A stretch of 64,000 nt of DNA from CAIMUX01 sp964473865 (GTDB lineage Bacteria > Eisenbacteria > RBG-16-71-46 > CAIMUX01). Below the pieces are notes generated by a model that did not search any database, was not told the origin of the DNA, and saw only the letters and a program-made list of their open reading frames with translations. The DNA lies in contig CAYYQN010000006.1 of the NCBI GenBank assembly GCA_964473865.1, forward strand, positions 84,639 to 148,638, given 5' to 3'. Below, piece by piece: positions 35,432 to 44,372 of the stretch (its first letter is position 1; the number at the start of each line of letters is the position of its first letter). The position numbers and the translations under genes are program-made.

Positions 35432-36529
35432 ATGAGAACCGTCTCACCGGCCGCTCATGCCGGATTCGCCCGGGCTTGCGTTGCCGGCGCCACCGCAACG
35501 GGCCGTGGACTGAGTCTGGCGACGCTGTTGGTCGCGGCCTCCGCGTGGTTGGGAAATGCCCCGGTCCAGGGCGCGGTGCCGATCCCGGTCTTCGTGACGA
35601 TCGAGCCGCAAGCCTACTTCGTGGAGCGAATCGGCGGCGAGCGGGTGCGGGTGGAGGTTCTCGTGGGGCCCGGCCAGTGCGCGGAGACGTTCGAAGCGAC
35701 GCCCAAACAGCTCGCCCGGATGTCGGGAGCGCGGCTCTACTTCACCGGCGGCATGCCGATGGAGGAGACGCTGGTCCCTCGACTGCGGGGTAGCTTTCCC
35801 GGGATGGTGGTCATCGACACCCAGACCGGGATCGACCGCCGCCTCTTCGACGACGGCGGGGAACGCGAAGCGAGGCCGGGTGGAGTGGGCGGCCGACTCG
35901 AAGGCAACGCGCGTGGTGAACTCCCCGGCGAGGCACGCGGGGAGCATGCCCACGAGGCGACGGGCGCCGTGCATGCTCACGAGGCGCCGGGAACCGATCA
36001 CGCCCACGAGGCGACGGGCGCCGAGCATGCGCACACCGGCCTCGATCCGCACACCTGGCTCGATCCCACATTGGCCAAGGTGATCGCCCGCAACATCACG
36101 AGCGGTCTGGTCCAGGTCGATCCCGCCGACTCCTCACTCTATCGCGCGAACTTGCGCTCCCTGGAGGCGGATCTCGACCGCGTTGACGCCGAGATCCGGG
36201 CGCTCCTCGCCCCGGCACAGGGCCGCACGATGCTCGTCTACCACCCGTACTTCGGCTACTTTGCCCGCGCCTATGGCTTACGGCAGGTGGCCATCGAGGC
36301 CGGCGGCTTCCGCCCCGGGTCGAAGTATCTGGCCGGTGTCATCGATTCCGCCCGACGCCAGGAGATCCGGGCGATCTTCGTGCAGGAGGGAGTCGCCCGG
36401 TCTGCCGCGGAGGCGGTCGCCCGCGAGATCGGCGGTCAGGTCATCATCCTCGATCCGTTGTCGCGGGACTACCTCGTCAACCTCCGCGAGATGGCGCAAC
36501 GCGTGCGCGAGGGCCTCACGGCAAGATGA
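35432..36529 (+). CDS. Metal ABC transporter substrate-binding protein (ZnuA-like) with altered metal site
   Basis: 365 residues from an ATG with AGAGGA upstream; a GTG at 35408 is an alternative. After a signal segment, PVFVTIEPQAYFVERIGGER is the cluster A-I binding-protein start. The first metal ligand, normally His in a PHxxEPTP motif, is replaced: GQCAETFEATPKQ has Cys 83 and Glu 85. Two other ligands remain: GLDPHTWLDP (His 207) and LVYHPYFGYF (His 271), with Asp in ILDPLS. A mobile His-rich loop of HAHEATGA repeats spans residues 172-201, a hallmark of zinc binders. It delivers a divalent metal, probably zinc, to the permease encoded two genes downstream. Confidence 0.88.
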   Translation: MRTVSPAAHAGFARACVAGATATGRGLSLATLLVAASAWLGNAPVQGAVPIPVFVTIEPQAYFVERIGGERVRVEVLVGPGQCAETFEATPKQLARMSGARLYFTGGMPMEETLVPRLRGSFPGMVVIDTQTGIDRRLFDDGGEREARPGGVGGRLEGNARGELPGEARGEHAHEATGAVHAHEAPGTDHAHEATGAEHAHTGLDPHTWLDPTLAKVIARNITSGLVQVDPADSSLYRANLRSLEADLDRVDAEIRALLAPAQGRTMLVYHPYFGYFARAYGLRQVAIEAGGFRPGSKYLAGVIDSARRQEIRAIFVQEGVARSAAEAVAREIGGQVIILDPLSRDYLVNLREMAQRVREGLTAR

Positions 36530-36539
36530 GGCGACGGGA

Positions 36540-37544
36540 GTGTCTGACCGTCGGAACGGTTGCCCCGGCCCGTCCCGCGTGGAGCGTCGGTTGACCCCCC
36601 CGGCCGACATCGCGGTCCCCGCCGTCTCGATTCGCGACCTCTGGTTCGCGTACGACGGCCCCCCGGTCTTGCGGGGGGTCTCGTTCGACATCGCCCCGGG
36701 CGACTTCGTGTCCGTGATCGGGCCGAACGGCGGCGGGAAGACCACGCTCTTGAAGCTTCTTCTCGGCCTTCTGTCGCCCACCCAGGGGAGCGTGGAGGTT
36801 CTGGGCGGCACGCCCGAGGCCGCGCGCCAACGCCTCGGCTACATGCCGCAGCAAACATCCCTCGATGCCAGTTTTCCAGTCACCGCCATGGACGTCGTGC
36901 TCATGGGCCGGCTCGGCCGCCGTTTTCCCGCCGGGCCGTTTCGCCTCGCCGACCGCGAGGCGGCCGAGAAGGCGCTGGAGGACGTCGAGGCGCGCGATCT
37001 GGCGCATCGCGGCTTTTTCTCCCTGTCCGGGGGACAGCGTCAGCGGATCCTCATCGCGCGCGCGCTCGCTCCGGCTCCGAGCCTCCTGCTCCTGGATGAG
37101 CCGACCGCCAGCCTTGATCCGGCGGTGCAGGACGATCTGTATGAGCTCCTCACCCGGCTGAACCAGCGGATGACGGTGGTGCTGGTTTCCCACGACGTCG
37201 CCGTCGTGTCGAAGCATGTCCGCACGGTGATCTGTGTCAGTGGTGAGGTGGCGATCCATCCGGTCGAGGCGATCAGCGGGGAATTGGCCCGGGCTCTGTT
37301 CCACGGGTCGGCGGAGGCGAAGCTCGTGCGGCACGATCAGTGCGAGGGCGGGCATCTGGGGCATCTCCCGGGCACGCGGCACGAGGGGCACGCCGGTCCT
37401 CACCATGTCCCCGCCTCGGGGGGAGCGAACCATGATAGCGGGAGCGGCACGGGCGGTACCGGCACGGGAGGGAACGGCCCGGGCGGGACTGGGCAGCCCG
37501 GAACGGCGATCGCGGCGACGACGGACCGCCGGGAGCCGAGGTAG
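36540..37544 (+). CDS. Metal ABC transporter ATP-binding protein (ZnuC-like) with His/Gly-rich tail
   Basis: 334 residues from a GTG 10 bases after the previous stop, with GAGG upstream; other GTG or TTG codons up to 36591 are possible. It has Walker A (VIGPNGGGKTTLLKLL), the ABC signature (FSLSGGQRQRILIARAL) and Walker B (SLLLLDEPTASLDP), with the His-switch LVSHDVAVVS. The core ends near residue 255. The remaining 80 residues are unusual: HDQCEGGHLGHLPGTRHEGH then HHVPASGGANHD and a Gly/Thr-rich end, a likely metal-chelating tail. It energises uptake together with the neighbouring permease. Confidence 0.9.
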   Translation: MSDRRNGCPGPSRVERRLTPPADIAVPAVSIRDLWFAYDGPPVLRGVSFDIAPGDFVSVIGPNGGGKTTLLKLLLGLLSPTQGSVEVLGGTPEAARQRLGYMPQQTSLDASFPVTAMDVVLMGRLGRRFPAGPFRLADREAAEKALEDVEARDLAHRGFFSLSGGQRQRILIARALAPAPSLLLLDEPTASLDPAVQDDLYELLTRLNQRMTVVLVSHDVAVVSKHVRTVICVSGEVAIHPVEAISGELARALFHGSAEAKLVRHDQCEGGHLGHLPGTRHEGHAGPHHVPASGGANHDSGSGTGGTGTGGNGPGGTGQPGTAIAATTDRREPR

Positions 37545-37547
37545 GCG

Positions 37548-38441
37548 ATGGGCGAGTTCCTGGGCTCTCTGGCCGCGCACTCCTTCCTGCAGAACGCCCT
37601 CTGTGCGGGGCTACTGGCGAGCGTGGCCTGCGGGGTGGTGGGCGCCTGGGTGGTCACCCGACGCATCACGGTGATCGCCGGGAGCATCGCCCACGCCGTC
37701 CTCGGCGGAATGGGCGCCGCGTACTACCTGCGCGTGGTGAAGCACTGGGAGTGGCTGAGCCCGCTCCATGGCGCGGTGGTCGCGGCCCTCCTGGCCGCGC
37801 TCGCGATCGGCTGGATGAAGGCCCGCGGAGACGAGCGTGAGGACACGGTGATCTCGGCGCTCTGGTCGATCGGCATCGCGGTGGGCGTGCTCTTCCTGTT
37901 CCTGACGCCCGGGTACAAGACCGACCTCATGAGCTACCTGTTCGGCAACATCATCATGGTCGACGCCGCGGCCTTGCGGTTGCTCATGGCTCTCGACGCG
38001 GTGGTGCTGGTGGCCGCGGTGGTCTTCTACAATCCGCTGCTGGCAGTCTGTTTCGACGAGGAGTTCGCTCGGCTGCGGGGCATCAACGTCCAGTTCTTCT
38101 ATACGCTGCTCCTTTGTCTGACGGCGCTCACCATCGTCACCTTGATCTACGTCGTCGGGGTGGTGATGGTGATCGCCCTGATCACGCTGCCGGTGTCCGT
38201 GGCGGGCCGCTTCTCGCGGCGGCTCTGGCAGATGATGGCGCTTTCCGCCCTGCTGTGCGCGCTGCTCACGACCGCCGGGTTGGCCATCAGCTACCAGCCG
38301 GATCTTCCGGTGGGGGCGACCACGATCCTGCTCACCGCGGCGGTCTACGCGGTCGTCAGCCTGGGCGCCGGGCTGCGCCAGGAGAGGAGCAGGCGCGCGT
38401 CGACCCGGGCCGCGGCAAAACGAGGAGGAGTGCCGAAGTGA
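37548..38441 (+). CDS. Metal ABC transporter permease (ZnuB-like)
   Basis: 297 residues with eight to nine hydrophobic segments, an ABC-3 family permease. LASVACGVVGAWVVTRRITVIAGSIAHAVLGGMGAA is the cytoplasmic coupling and first TM region, seen across ZnuB/MntB proteins, and CLTALTIVTLIYVVGVVMVIALI the conserved later TM. It starts three bases after the stop of the ATPase gene. The three genes form a complete uptake ABC transporter in the inner membrane. Confidence 0.93.
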   Translation: MGEFLGSLAAHSFLQNALCAGLLASVACGVVGAWVVTRRITVIAGSIAHAVLGGMGAAYYLRVVKHWEWLSPLHGAVVAALLAALAIGWMKARGDEREDTVISALWSIGIAVGVLFLFLTPGYKTDLMSYLFGNIIMVDAAALRLLMALDAVVLVAAVVFYNPLLAVCFDEEFARLRGINVQFFYTLLLCLTALTIVTLIYVVGVVMVIALITLPVSVAGRFSRRLWQMMALSALLCALLTTAGLAISYQPDLPVGATTILLTAAVYAVVSLGAGLRQERSRRASTRAAAKRGGVPK

Positions 38442-38477
38442 CGGCTGGTCTCGCCATAGTCAGGACGCCATGACGCC

Positions 38478-40850
38478 ATGATGCCGCTGTTGCGCGAAGT
38501 GGTCGGCATCCTGAACGAGATGGCGATCTATCTCCTCCTCGGCTTCTTCCTGGCGGGGCTGCTCCACGTCATCCTGCAGAAGCGGCCGGGGATGTTGGCG
38601 CCCCTCGCGGGCCCGGGCGCCAAACCGGTCTTCCTGGCGGCGCTCATCGGTACGCCGATGTCTCTTTGTTCGTGCAGCGTGCTCCCGACCGGCGTGCAGC
38701 TGGCGCGAAACGGGGCCCGCAAAGGCGCGGTGGCGTCCTTTCTCATCACCTGCCCCGAGACGGACGTGGTCTCGGTGACCCTTACCTACACGCTGCTCGG
38801 ACCCTTCATGGCCGTGTTCCGTTGGGTTGCGGCAATGGTGACCGGCATCAGCGCCGGACTGGTCATCAACCTCCTCGACCCGCGGCCGCGGCCGGCCGGT
38901 CCGGTCGTGCCGGGCGGGACGGATCGGGCGGCCGGCGCGCCCGCTGCCGAGCCATCGGCCGCCCCGAGCCAACAAGCCGCGCCCCCATCGTGCGAGGACG
39001 GTTCTTGCGCCGCTGTGCGGCAGTTGCGTCCCCGAGGCTGGCTGGCCGAGACGCTTTACTACGGCTTTGTCGAGCTCTTTGATGATCTCCTCCTGCCGTT
39101 GCTCCTCGGGATCACCATTGGCGCGGTCCTCACGGTTCTGGTTCCCACGTCGAGCCTCACCCGGTTCGCGGGCGATCCGGTATTGAGCTACGCGGCCATG
39201 CTTCTCATCGGGATACCGCTCTACGTCTGTGCCAGCGCGTCAACGCCGATCGCAGTCGGACTCATCGCCGGCGGAATCAGCCCGGGTGCGGCCCTGGTCT
39301 TCCTGCTGGCCGGGCCGGCCACGAATGCGGCGAGCATCCTCGTCCTGGCGAAACAGTTCGGGCGGCTGATCTTCGGGATCTACCTCTCCATGATCGGCCT
39401 GGTGGCGGTGGCGATGGGACTGCTGCTCGACTTCATCGTGAAGCAGGGGCTTCTGGCCGCGCCCGACCCGTTGACGCGGATCGCCGGCGAGTCCACGTTG
39501 CTTGCCTGGCTCGGGACCCTGGTCTTCCTCGGATTGGCCCTGTGGAGTCTCTGGCGGCGGCGTGCGGACCGGCGATTCCTCGCCTGGCTCGAGCGCAGGT
39601 TTGGCTGGCGCGTGCGCGCTCGCTCGCTCGCCGGTGCCGTACTGGCGATCGTCCTGCTGGGGTGGCTTTCCAGCGGTCTCTTCAGCGTGAAGGCGGGGGA
39701 GCGGGCCGCAGTCACCCGGTTCGGCGCCGTCACGGCGGCCGACCTGGGTCCCGGGCTTCACTATCATTGGCCCGCGCCGATCGGCCGGGTGCACCTCGCG
39801 CAAGTGGGAACGATCCGGCGCGTGGAGATCGGATTCCGCACCGGGCCGGCCTCCGGAGCTTCGGCCTCTTCCGGTGCGGTCTTCGCGGGCTCAGCTCAGC
39901 CGGGCCCAACCGTCGCCGGTCGGGCCGCCGGCGGGGCTCGCGGCCGAAAGGGCGCCCCTTCCGCCTCCCTGGTGACTCCGGGCCCGCAGGACGAGGGCGT
40001 CGCCAGACCCGGTCAGCTGGCCACCCATGGCGCGCCGACCGAATCGTGGATGCTGACCGGTGACGAGAACATCGTCGACGTCCAGGCCGTTGCGCAATAT
40101 CAGGTGCAGGACTCACCGCAGGCGCTGCGGGCATTCCTCTTCGGCCTGGAGGATCCGGACCGCCTGGTGCGGGCGGCCGCGGTGGGTGCGTTGCAGCAGG
40201 CGCTCGGCGGGCGCGGCATCGAGTCGATCCTCACGGAAGACCGCGCTGCCGTGGAACGGCAGGTCCGGGAGGATCTGATGCAGCCGAGCCTCGATGCCTG
40301 GGGGAGCGGCATCCGGGTCGTGGACTTCCGGCTGGTCTCGGTGCACGCCCCGACGCCGGTGCACTGGGCGTTTCGGGATATTGCCGGAGCGGTGGAGGAC
40401 GCGCGGAACTACGAGAACCAGGCGCGCGAATACTCGGAGCGGATCGTGCGCGAGGCCCAGGGAGACAGCGCGCGCGGCGTGTTCCTGGCCCAGGGACAAG
40501 CCGCGGAGCGCGTGCGCACGGCCGAAGGCGAGGCGGACGCCTTCCTGGATCAGAGCGGCGAGTACCGCCGCGCGCCCGGGCTTACCCGCTCGCGCCTCTA
40601 CTTTGAGAAGCTGGATGCCGTGCTGCCCGGGATGGACCTCTATATCGACCTCACCAGTTCTCGTGGACCCGGGCCATCGATCTGGATCAAGCGGGGACCC
40701 GGTTACGAGGGGCTGCCGTTTTCGGGAGACGTCGCCCCGGCGTCCCCGGGCGGCGGGTCGCGTTCTGTCATGCGCGGCGGGAGCACCGCGCCCCGATCGG
40801 CCGGATCCGGCGCCGCGGGAACCGGCGGGGCCCAGGGAGAGCTGCGGTGA
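38478..40850 (+). CDS. SO_0444-type Cu/Zn efflux permease fused to an HflK-type SPFH domain
   Basis: 790 residues. Residues 1-355 are a DUF318/SO_0444 permease of eight or more TM helices, with MSLCSCSVLP (Cys 64, Cys 66) and PLYVCASASTPIAVG (Cys 251), and a loop motif SCEDGSC (Cys 172, Cys 177). After a linker, a further TM (about 385-400) leads into an SPFH protein: SVKAGERAAVTRFGAV, LGPGLHYHWPAPIGRV, SWMLTGDENIVDVQAVAQYQVQ, VDFRLVSVHAP and a C-terminal coiled coil ending LPGMDLYIDL, the HflK pattern. A 70-residue Gly/Ala-rich insert splits the SPFH domain. It probably exports a metal and organises the membrane or FtsH with HflC encoded next. The ribosome binding site is weak; another ATG 8 bases upstream is out of frame. 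Confidence 0.9.
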   Translation: MMPLLREVVGILNEMAIYLLLGFFLAGLLHVILQKRPGMLAPLAGPGAKPVFLAALIGTPMSLCSCSVLPTGVQLARNGARKGAVASFLITCPETDVVSVTLTYTLLGPFMAVFRWVAAMVTGISAGLVINLLDPRPRPAGPVVPGGTDRAAGAPAAEPSAAPSQQAAPPSCEDGSCAAVRQLRPRGWLAETLYYGFVELFDDLLLPLLLGITIGAVLTVLVPTSSLTRFAGDPVLSYAAMLLIGIPLYVCASASTPIAVGLIAGGISPGAALVFLLAGPATNAASILVLAKQFGRLIFGIYLSMIGLVAVAMGLLLDFIVKQGLLAAPDPLTRIAGESTLLAWLGTLVFLGLALWSLWRRRADRRFLAWLERRFGWRVRARSLAGAVLAIVLLGWLSSGLFSVKAGERAAVTRFGAVTAADLGPGLHYHWPAPIGRVHLAQVGTIRRVEIGFRTGPASGASASSGAVFAGSAQPGPTVAGRAAGGARGRKGAPSASLVTPGPQDEGVARPGQLATHGAPTESWMLTGDENIVDVQAVAQYQVQDSPQALRAFLFGLEDPDRLVRAAAVGALQQALGGRGIESILTEDRAAVERQVREDLMQPSLDAWGSGIRVVDFRLVSVHAPTPVHWAFRDIAGAVEDARNYENQAREYSERIVREAQGDSARGVFLAQGQAAERVRTAEGEADAFLDQSGEYRRAPGLTRSRLYFEKLDAVLPGMDLYIDLTSSRGPGPSIWIKRGPGYEGLPFSGDVAPASPGGGSRSVMRGGSTAPRSAGSGAAGTGGAQGELR

Positions 40851-40896
40851 ATCCAGGAATCATGGTCGCGGAGACGTTCCGACGGGAGGTGCAGCC

Positions 40897-41844
40897 GTGA
40901 GACGCTATGGACGGGTGTTGATTGCCGTCGCCGGCCTGGCCTGGATCGGCAGCGCGTTCTTCGCGGTTCCGGTCACCGAGTATGCGATCGTGCTCCGCTT
41001 CGGTAGTCCGGTGCGCATCGTGAACACGCCGGGCCTGGCCATGAAGCTGCCCTTCCCGGTCGACCGGGTGGCCCGCTTCGACCGGCGGCTCCTGGTCTTC
41101 GATCTGCCGGGGCCCGACGAACCGGCCCGCGAGCTTCTCACCCGGGACAAGAAGAACATCGAGGTGCAGAGCTACGCCTGTTGGAGGGTGCGGGACCCGC
41201 TCCGGTTCCTGCAGACCGTGGGCGGACGGGACGGTGCCGAGTCGTACCTGCGCGACATCTTTGTCTCGGAACTGGGTCAGCAGCTCGGTCGGCACGACCT
41301 GTCGGCGCTCATTTCCGTCAATCCCGCCGAGCTGCGGCTGACGGAGATCGCGGGCGCGGTGCGCGAGGCCTGCGGCGCGGCGGCCACGCGAGAGTGCGGC
41401 GTCGAGATCGTCGACTTCCGCGTCAAGCGGATCAATTTGCCGGAACAGAACCGGGAGAGCGTCTTCGAGCGGATGCGCGCCGAGCGGAAGCAGATTGCCA
41501 CCCGCTACCGCAGCGAAGGGGAGCAGCAGGCCAGCGTGATTCGGGCCGATGCCGACCGCCAGCGAATGGAGATCCTCGCTGATGCCAAGCGAGAAGCGTT
41601 GCAGATCCAGGGTGAGGCCGAGGGAGAGGCCGCCCGGGTCTACAACCAGGCGTTCGGGAAGCACCGCGAGTTCTACGAGTTCCTGCGCACGCTGTCGTCC
41701 TACGAGAAGACAATGACCGACCGCGCCACCATCCTCCTGCCGCCGGGGATGGAGTACCTGAGGCTCTTCACCGACCCGCAGCTCAAAGGGGCCTCCGGGC
41801 GTGGTTCCGCGACCTCGGAACCGGCGGCGGGCGGGCAGCCGTGA
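40897..41844 (+). CDS. hflC: HflC-like SPFH membrane protein
   Basis: 315 residues, the usual HflC length. GTG start with GGGAGG seven bases upstream. One N-terminal TM (GRVLIAVAGLAWIGSAFFAV), then VTEYAIVLRFGSPVRIV, GLAMKLPFPVDRVARFDRR and LLTRDKKNIEVQSYACWRV, all classic HflC, and EQNRESVFERMRAERKQIATRYRSEGEQQA, the coiled-coil region with the HflC RSEGE motif. Together with HflK it forms a large periplasmic cage around the FtsH protease in E. coli. No ftsH gene is in the window. It lies 46 bases after the fusion gene. Confidence 0.93.
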   Translation: MRRYGRVLIAVAGLAWIGSAFFAVPVTEYAIVLRFGSPVRIVNTPGLAMKLPFPVDRVARFDRRLLVFDLPGPDEPARELLTRDKKNIEVQSYACWRVRDPLRFLQTVGGRDGAESYLRDIFVSELGQQLGRHDLSALISVNPAELRLTEIAGAVREACGAAATRECGVEIVDFRVKRINLPEQNRESVFERMRAERKQIATRYRSEGEQQASVIRADADRQRMEILADAKREALQIQGEAEGEAARVYNQAFGKHREFYEFLRTLSSYEKTMTDRATILLPPGMEYLRLFTDPQLKGASGRGSATSEPAAGGQP

Positions 41845-41989
41845 CGCGAATGCCGGCAGCGGTCGCCGTGGCCCGAGGCGCCCGGACACAGGTCGGGGCC
41901 ACGCTCGGCCCGGGTAGGACGGTCCGCCCGGGTGGCCGAAACCGGGTCGTGGTCACGGTTGACTTCAGTGGCCGGGAGGAGGCGCCCGC

Positions 41990-42955
41990 ATGAACCCCCT
42001 GTCCTGGCTGCGCTGGCCCGCGGGCGCCGGGGAGTTCCATCAGCGACACCTTGCCGGAACGAAGGCCTGGCGTTTCCTGCTCCTGCCTCTGACCGTCTGG
42101 CTCCTGACCGGCTTCTACGTCGTGCAGAGCAATGAACGCGGCGTCGTGCTGCGGTTCGGCCGGATCCAGGGGCGCACCGGGCCCGGGCTTCATTGGACGT
42201 GGCCGTGGCCGGTCGACCGGGTCTTCCACCCCCGCGCGACGGCGGTGCAGCGGATCGAGGTGGGATTCCGGTTCTTAGGGAGGCTCGTCGACACCGAGGA
42301 AGATGCCCGCCGCTCCGACATGCTCACCGGCGACGAAAACATCCTGAAGTTGATGATGGTCGTGCAGTACAAGCTCCGGGATCCCGCCGACTACCTCTTT
42401 CGGACCGAAGAACCTGACTTCCTGATCGAGCGCGCGGTGGAGTCGGCCCTGTCCTCGGCCGTCTCGTATCGTCGGGTGGACTACCTCCTCACGGGCGCGA
42501 AGTCGGAAGTGCAGATCGAGGCGATCGAGTCTGCACAGCGGCTGCTCGATCTCTACGGGGCGGGGATCACGCTCCTGGGCGGCAACCTGCAAATGGTCTC
42601 TCCGCCGGTTCCGGTGATTGCGGCCTTCAACGACGTGACGGCGGCCAAGAAGGATGCCGAGAAGCAAGTGGAAGACGCTCGCCTCTACGCCAACCAGACG
42701 ATCCCGGGCGCGCATGGGGAGGCCGCGCAGATTGTCAGCGCCGCGCGGGGAGCGGCCGACCTCCGCGTGAATCAGGCGAAGGGCGAGGCCGACCGGTTCC
42801 AGAGCCTGCTCGCCGGGTACCTTCGCGACCCGCAGGTGATGAGGCGCCGGCTCTACCTGGAGACCATGGAGAAGGTGCTCGCCCGAGCCGACGTGGTGGT
42901 CGTTCGCGACGCCTCCAAGGTGACGATCCTCGACGAGCCGGCGGCGTCGCCTTGA
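41990..42955 (+). CDS. hflK: HflK-like SPFH membrane protein, second copy
   Basis: 321 residues. ATG with GGGAGGAGG upstream. One TM (FLLLPLTVWLLTGFYVVQSN), then ERGVVLRFGRIQGRTGPGLHWTWPWPVD, MLTGDENILKLMMVVQYKLRD and GAGITLLGGNLQMVSPPVPV, all HflK features, and a coiled-coil end. It is the second HflK-type protein after the fused one at 38478. Having two HflK and one HflC is unusual; they could form mixed rings. The stop codon overlaps the next start. Confidence 0.93.
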   Translation: MNPLSWLRWPAGAGEFHQRHLAGTKAWRFLLLPLTVWLLTGFYVVQSNERGVVLRFGRIQGRTGPGLHWTWPWPVDRVFHPRATAVQRIEVGFRFLGRLVDTEEDARRSDMLTGDENILKLMMVVQYKLRDPADYLFRTEEPDFLIERAVESALSSAVSYRRVDYLLTGAKSEVQIEAIESAQRLLDLYGAGITLLGGNLQMVSPPVPVIAAFNDVTAAKKDAEKQVEDARLYANQTIPGAHGEAAQIVSAARGAADLRVNQAKGEADRFQSLLAGYLRDPQVMRRRLYLETMEKVLARADVVVVRDASKVTILDEPAASP

Positions 42956-44157
42956 CCCCGGATCTCGCGCCCGCGGACGGGGCGGCAATCGTCGGGGACG
43001 GGCGCCTCGCTTCCTTCCGCCGCTCGGTGGCGCTGGTTTACGGCGTCGGCCTGATCCAGGGCGCGTTCGGCGTCACGATCGCCGCCTCCAGCGTCGCGCT
43101 GCGAGACCGGCTGGCCCTCAGTGACACGCTGTACGGGTCCCTCTTCGTTCCGGCCCTGCTCCTGGCGATGATCACCTCCCTGTCGGGGCACGCGCTGTTG
43201 CGCCGGTTCACTCTGCGGGCCTTGTTTCTCTTCTCCTTGACCACCGAAGTGATCGCTCTCTCGCTGATGGCGCTGGCGGGAGCGCTCGGCCGGCCGCTCG
43301 GCCTGCCGGTGATCCTCGTGGGGGTGGCGTTGGCCGGGCCGGCCATGGGGGCGTTCGGAATCACGCTGAACACCGCGGCCATTGAGCTCTTCCCGGTCCG
43401 GCGTGACCGGGCGCTCACCGCCATGCACGGCCTTCTGGGGGCCGGCGCCACTGCCTGGCCGATCGTCGTCGCCGTCGCGACGGGGGTCCGGCTCTGGCCG
43501 GCGGCGCCGTTGCTTCTGGCCGGCCTGTTCGCGGCGGCGTTGTTTCTCGCGCGGAGGCATCCGGTAGAGGGGGTCGCCGATGGGATCCACCCGGCGCACG
43601 CGCAGAGCCAGGTGCCGCGCCGCATGGGCCTGCGCTCCCTGACCGCGTGCGTGTACGGCATCGCCGAAGCGACCTTTTCCATGTGGGCGGCGATCTACCT
43701 GCACGAGGAGCGTGGTCTGTCGGTGGGCGTGGCGGCGGGCGCGCTCTCCGCGTTCTGGTTGACGATGACGATCGGGCGGCTGCTTGCGGTGGCGGCGGTG
43801 CGTTGGCTGACACCGGTGGTCCTGACCCTCATCCTCTCGGCCGGGATGTCGGTGGCGTTTCTGCTGGTATCGCGGGCGCAAGCGGCGGGCGAAGCCTTGC
43901 TGGCATTCGGATTCGCGGGGCTGGCCTGTTCCGCGGTCTTCCCTTTGCTCCTATCGCTCGGATCGGCCGACTTCCCGGAGCGAACGCCGCAGGTGAGCGC
44001 CGTCTTCTCCGCCGCGGTGCTGGCCGGAGTCGCAATCGGATCGTTTGCGGTGGGTCCGCTGCGCGGGCTGCTCGGATTGGAGCGGGTCTATGCGCTCTCC
44101 GCGATCGGCCCCCTGTTCCTGGCGATCGTGGTGCTGGCGATGGCGCGCCGGTCGTAG
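42952..44157 (+). CDS. Major facilitator superfamily transporter
   Basis: 401 residues with twelve predicted TM helices. TTG start overlapping the HflK stop by four bases, so it is translationally coupled to the SPFH genes. RRSVALVYGVGLIQGAFGVTIAASSVAL is TM1, LLGAGATAWPIVVAVATGV is TM5-like, and SLTACVYGIAEATFSMWAAIYLHEERGLSVG opens the second half as in FucP- or YfkF-like carriers. The substrate is not evident. The coupling to the metal/SPFH cluster is the best clue. Confidence 0.85.
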   Translation: MTPDLAPADGAAIVGDGRLASFRRSVALVYGVGLIQGAFGVTIAASSVALRDRLALSDTLYGSLFVPALLLAMITSLSGHALLRRFTLRALFLFSLTTEVIALSLMALAGALGRPLGLPVILVGVALAGPAMGAFGITLNTAAIELFPVRRDRALTAMHGLLGAGATAWPIVVAVATGVRLWPAAPLLLAGLFAAALFLARRHPVEGVADGIHPAHAQSQVPRRMGLRSLTACVYGIAEATFSMWAAIYLHEERGLSVGVAAGALSAFWLTMTIGRLLAVAAVRWLTPVVLTLILSAGMSVAFLLVSRAQAAGEALLAFGFAGLACSAVFPLLLSLGSADFPERTPQVSAVFSAAVLAGVAIGSFAVGPLRGLLGLERVYALSAIGPLFLAIVVLAMARRS

Positions 44158-44372
44158 GAGTTGCCCGTCTCGATCCTTACCCCGGGTCGGATTGCGGAGA
44201 CCTTTCCCGCAGTCTGTCCCCGGTCGTTCCCGGCTGTGCCCGCCTGTGCTCGGTTGTGCCCGGTTGTGCCTGGTCAGGGCAACGCCGTACCATCCCGCCG
44301 TAGGGCGATCCCCGAGCCCGGGTGAAGCTGCTCCGGGCCGGCGATCCGGGATCCGCAAACCAGGAGGCACGC

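Noticed and set aside
38460..39803. Antisense open frames over the permease fusion
   Set aside because: They are Arg/Gln/Glu-rich shadows without domains; the plus-strand frame has TM helices and family motifs.
44158..44321. Irregular repeats of cggttgtgcccggt type as a repeat element
   Set aside because: The units are short, degenerate and not flanked by any signal; probably simple-sequence noise between genes.
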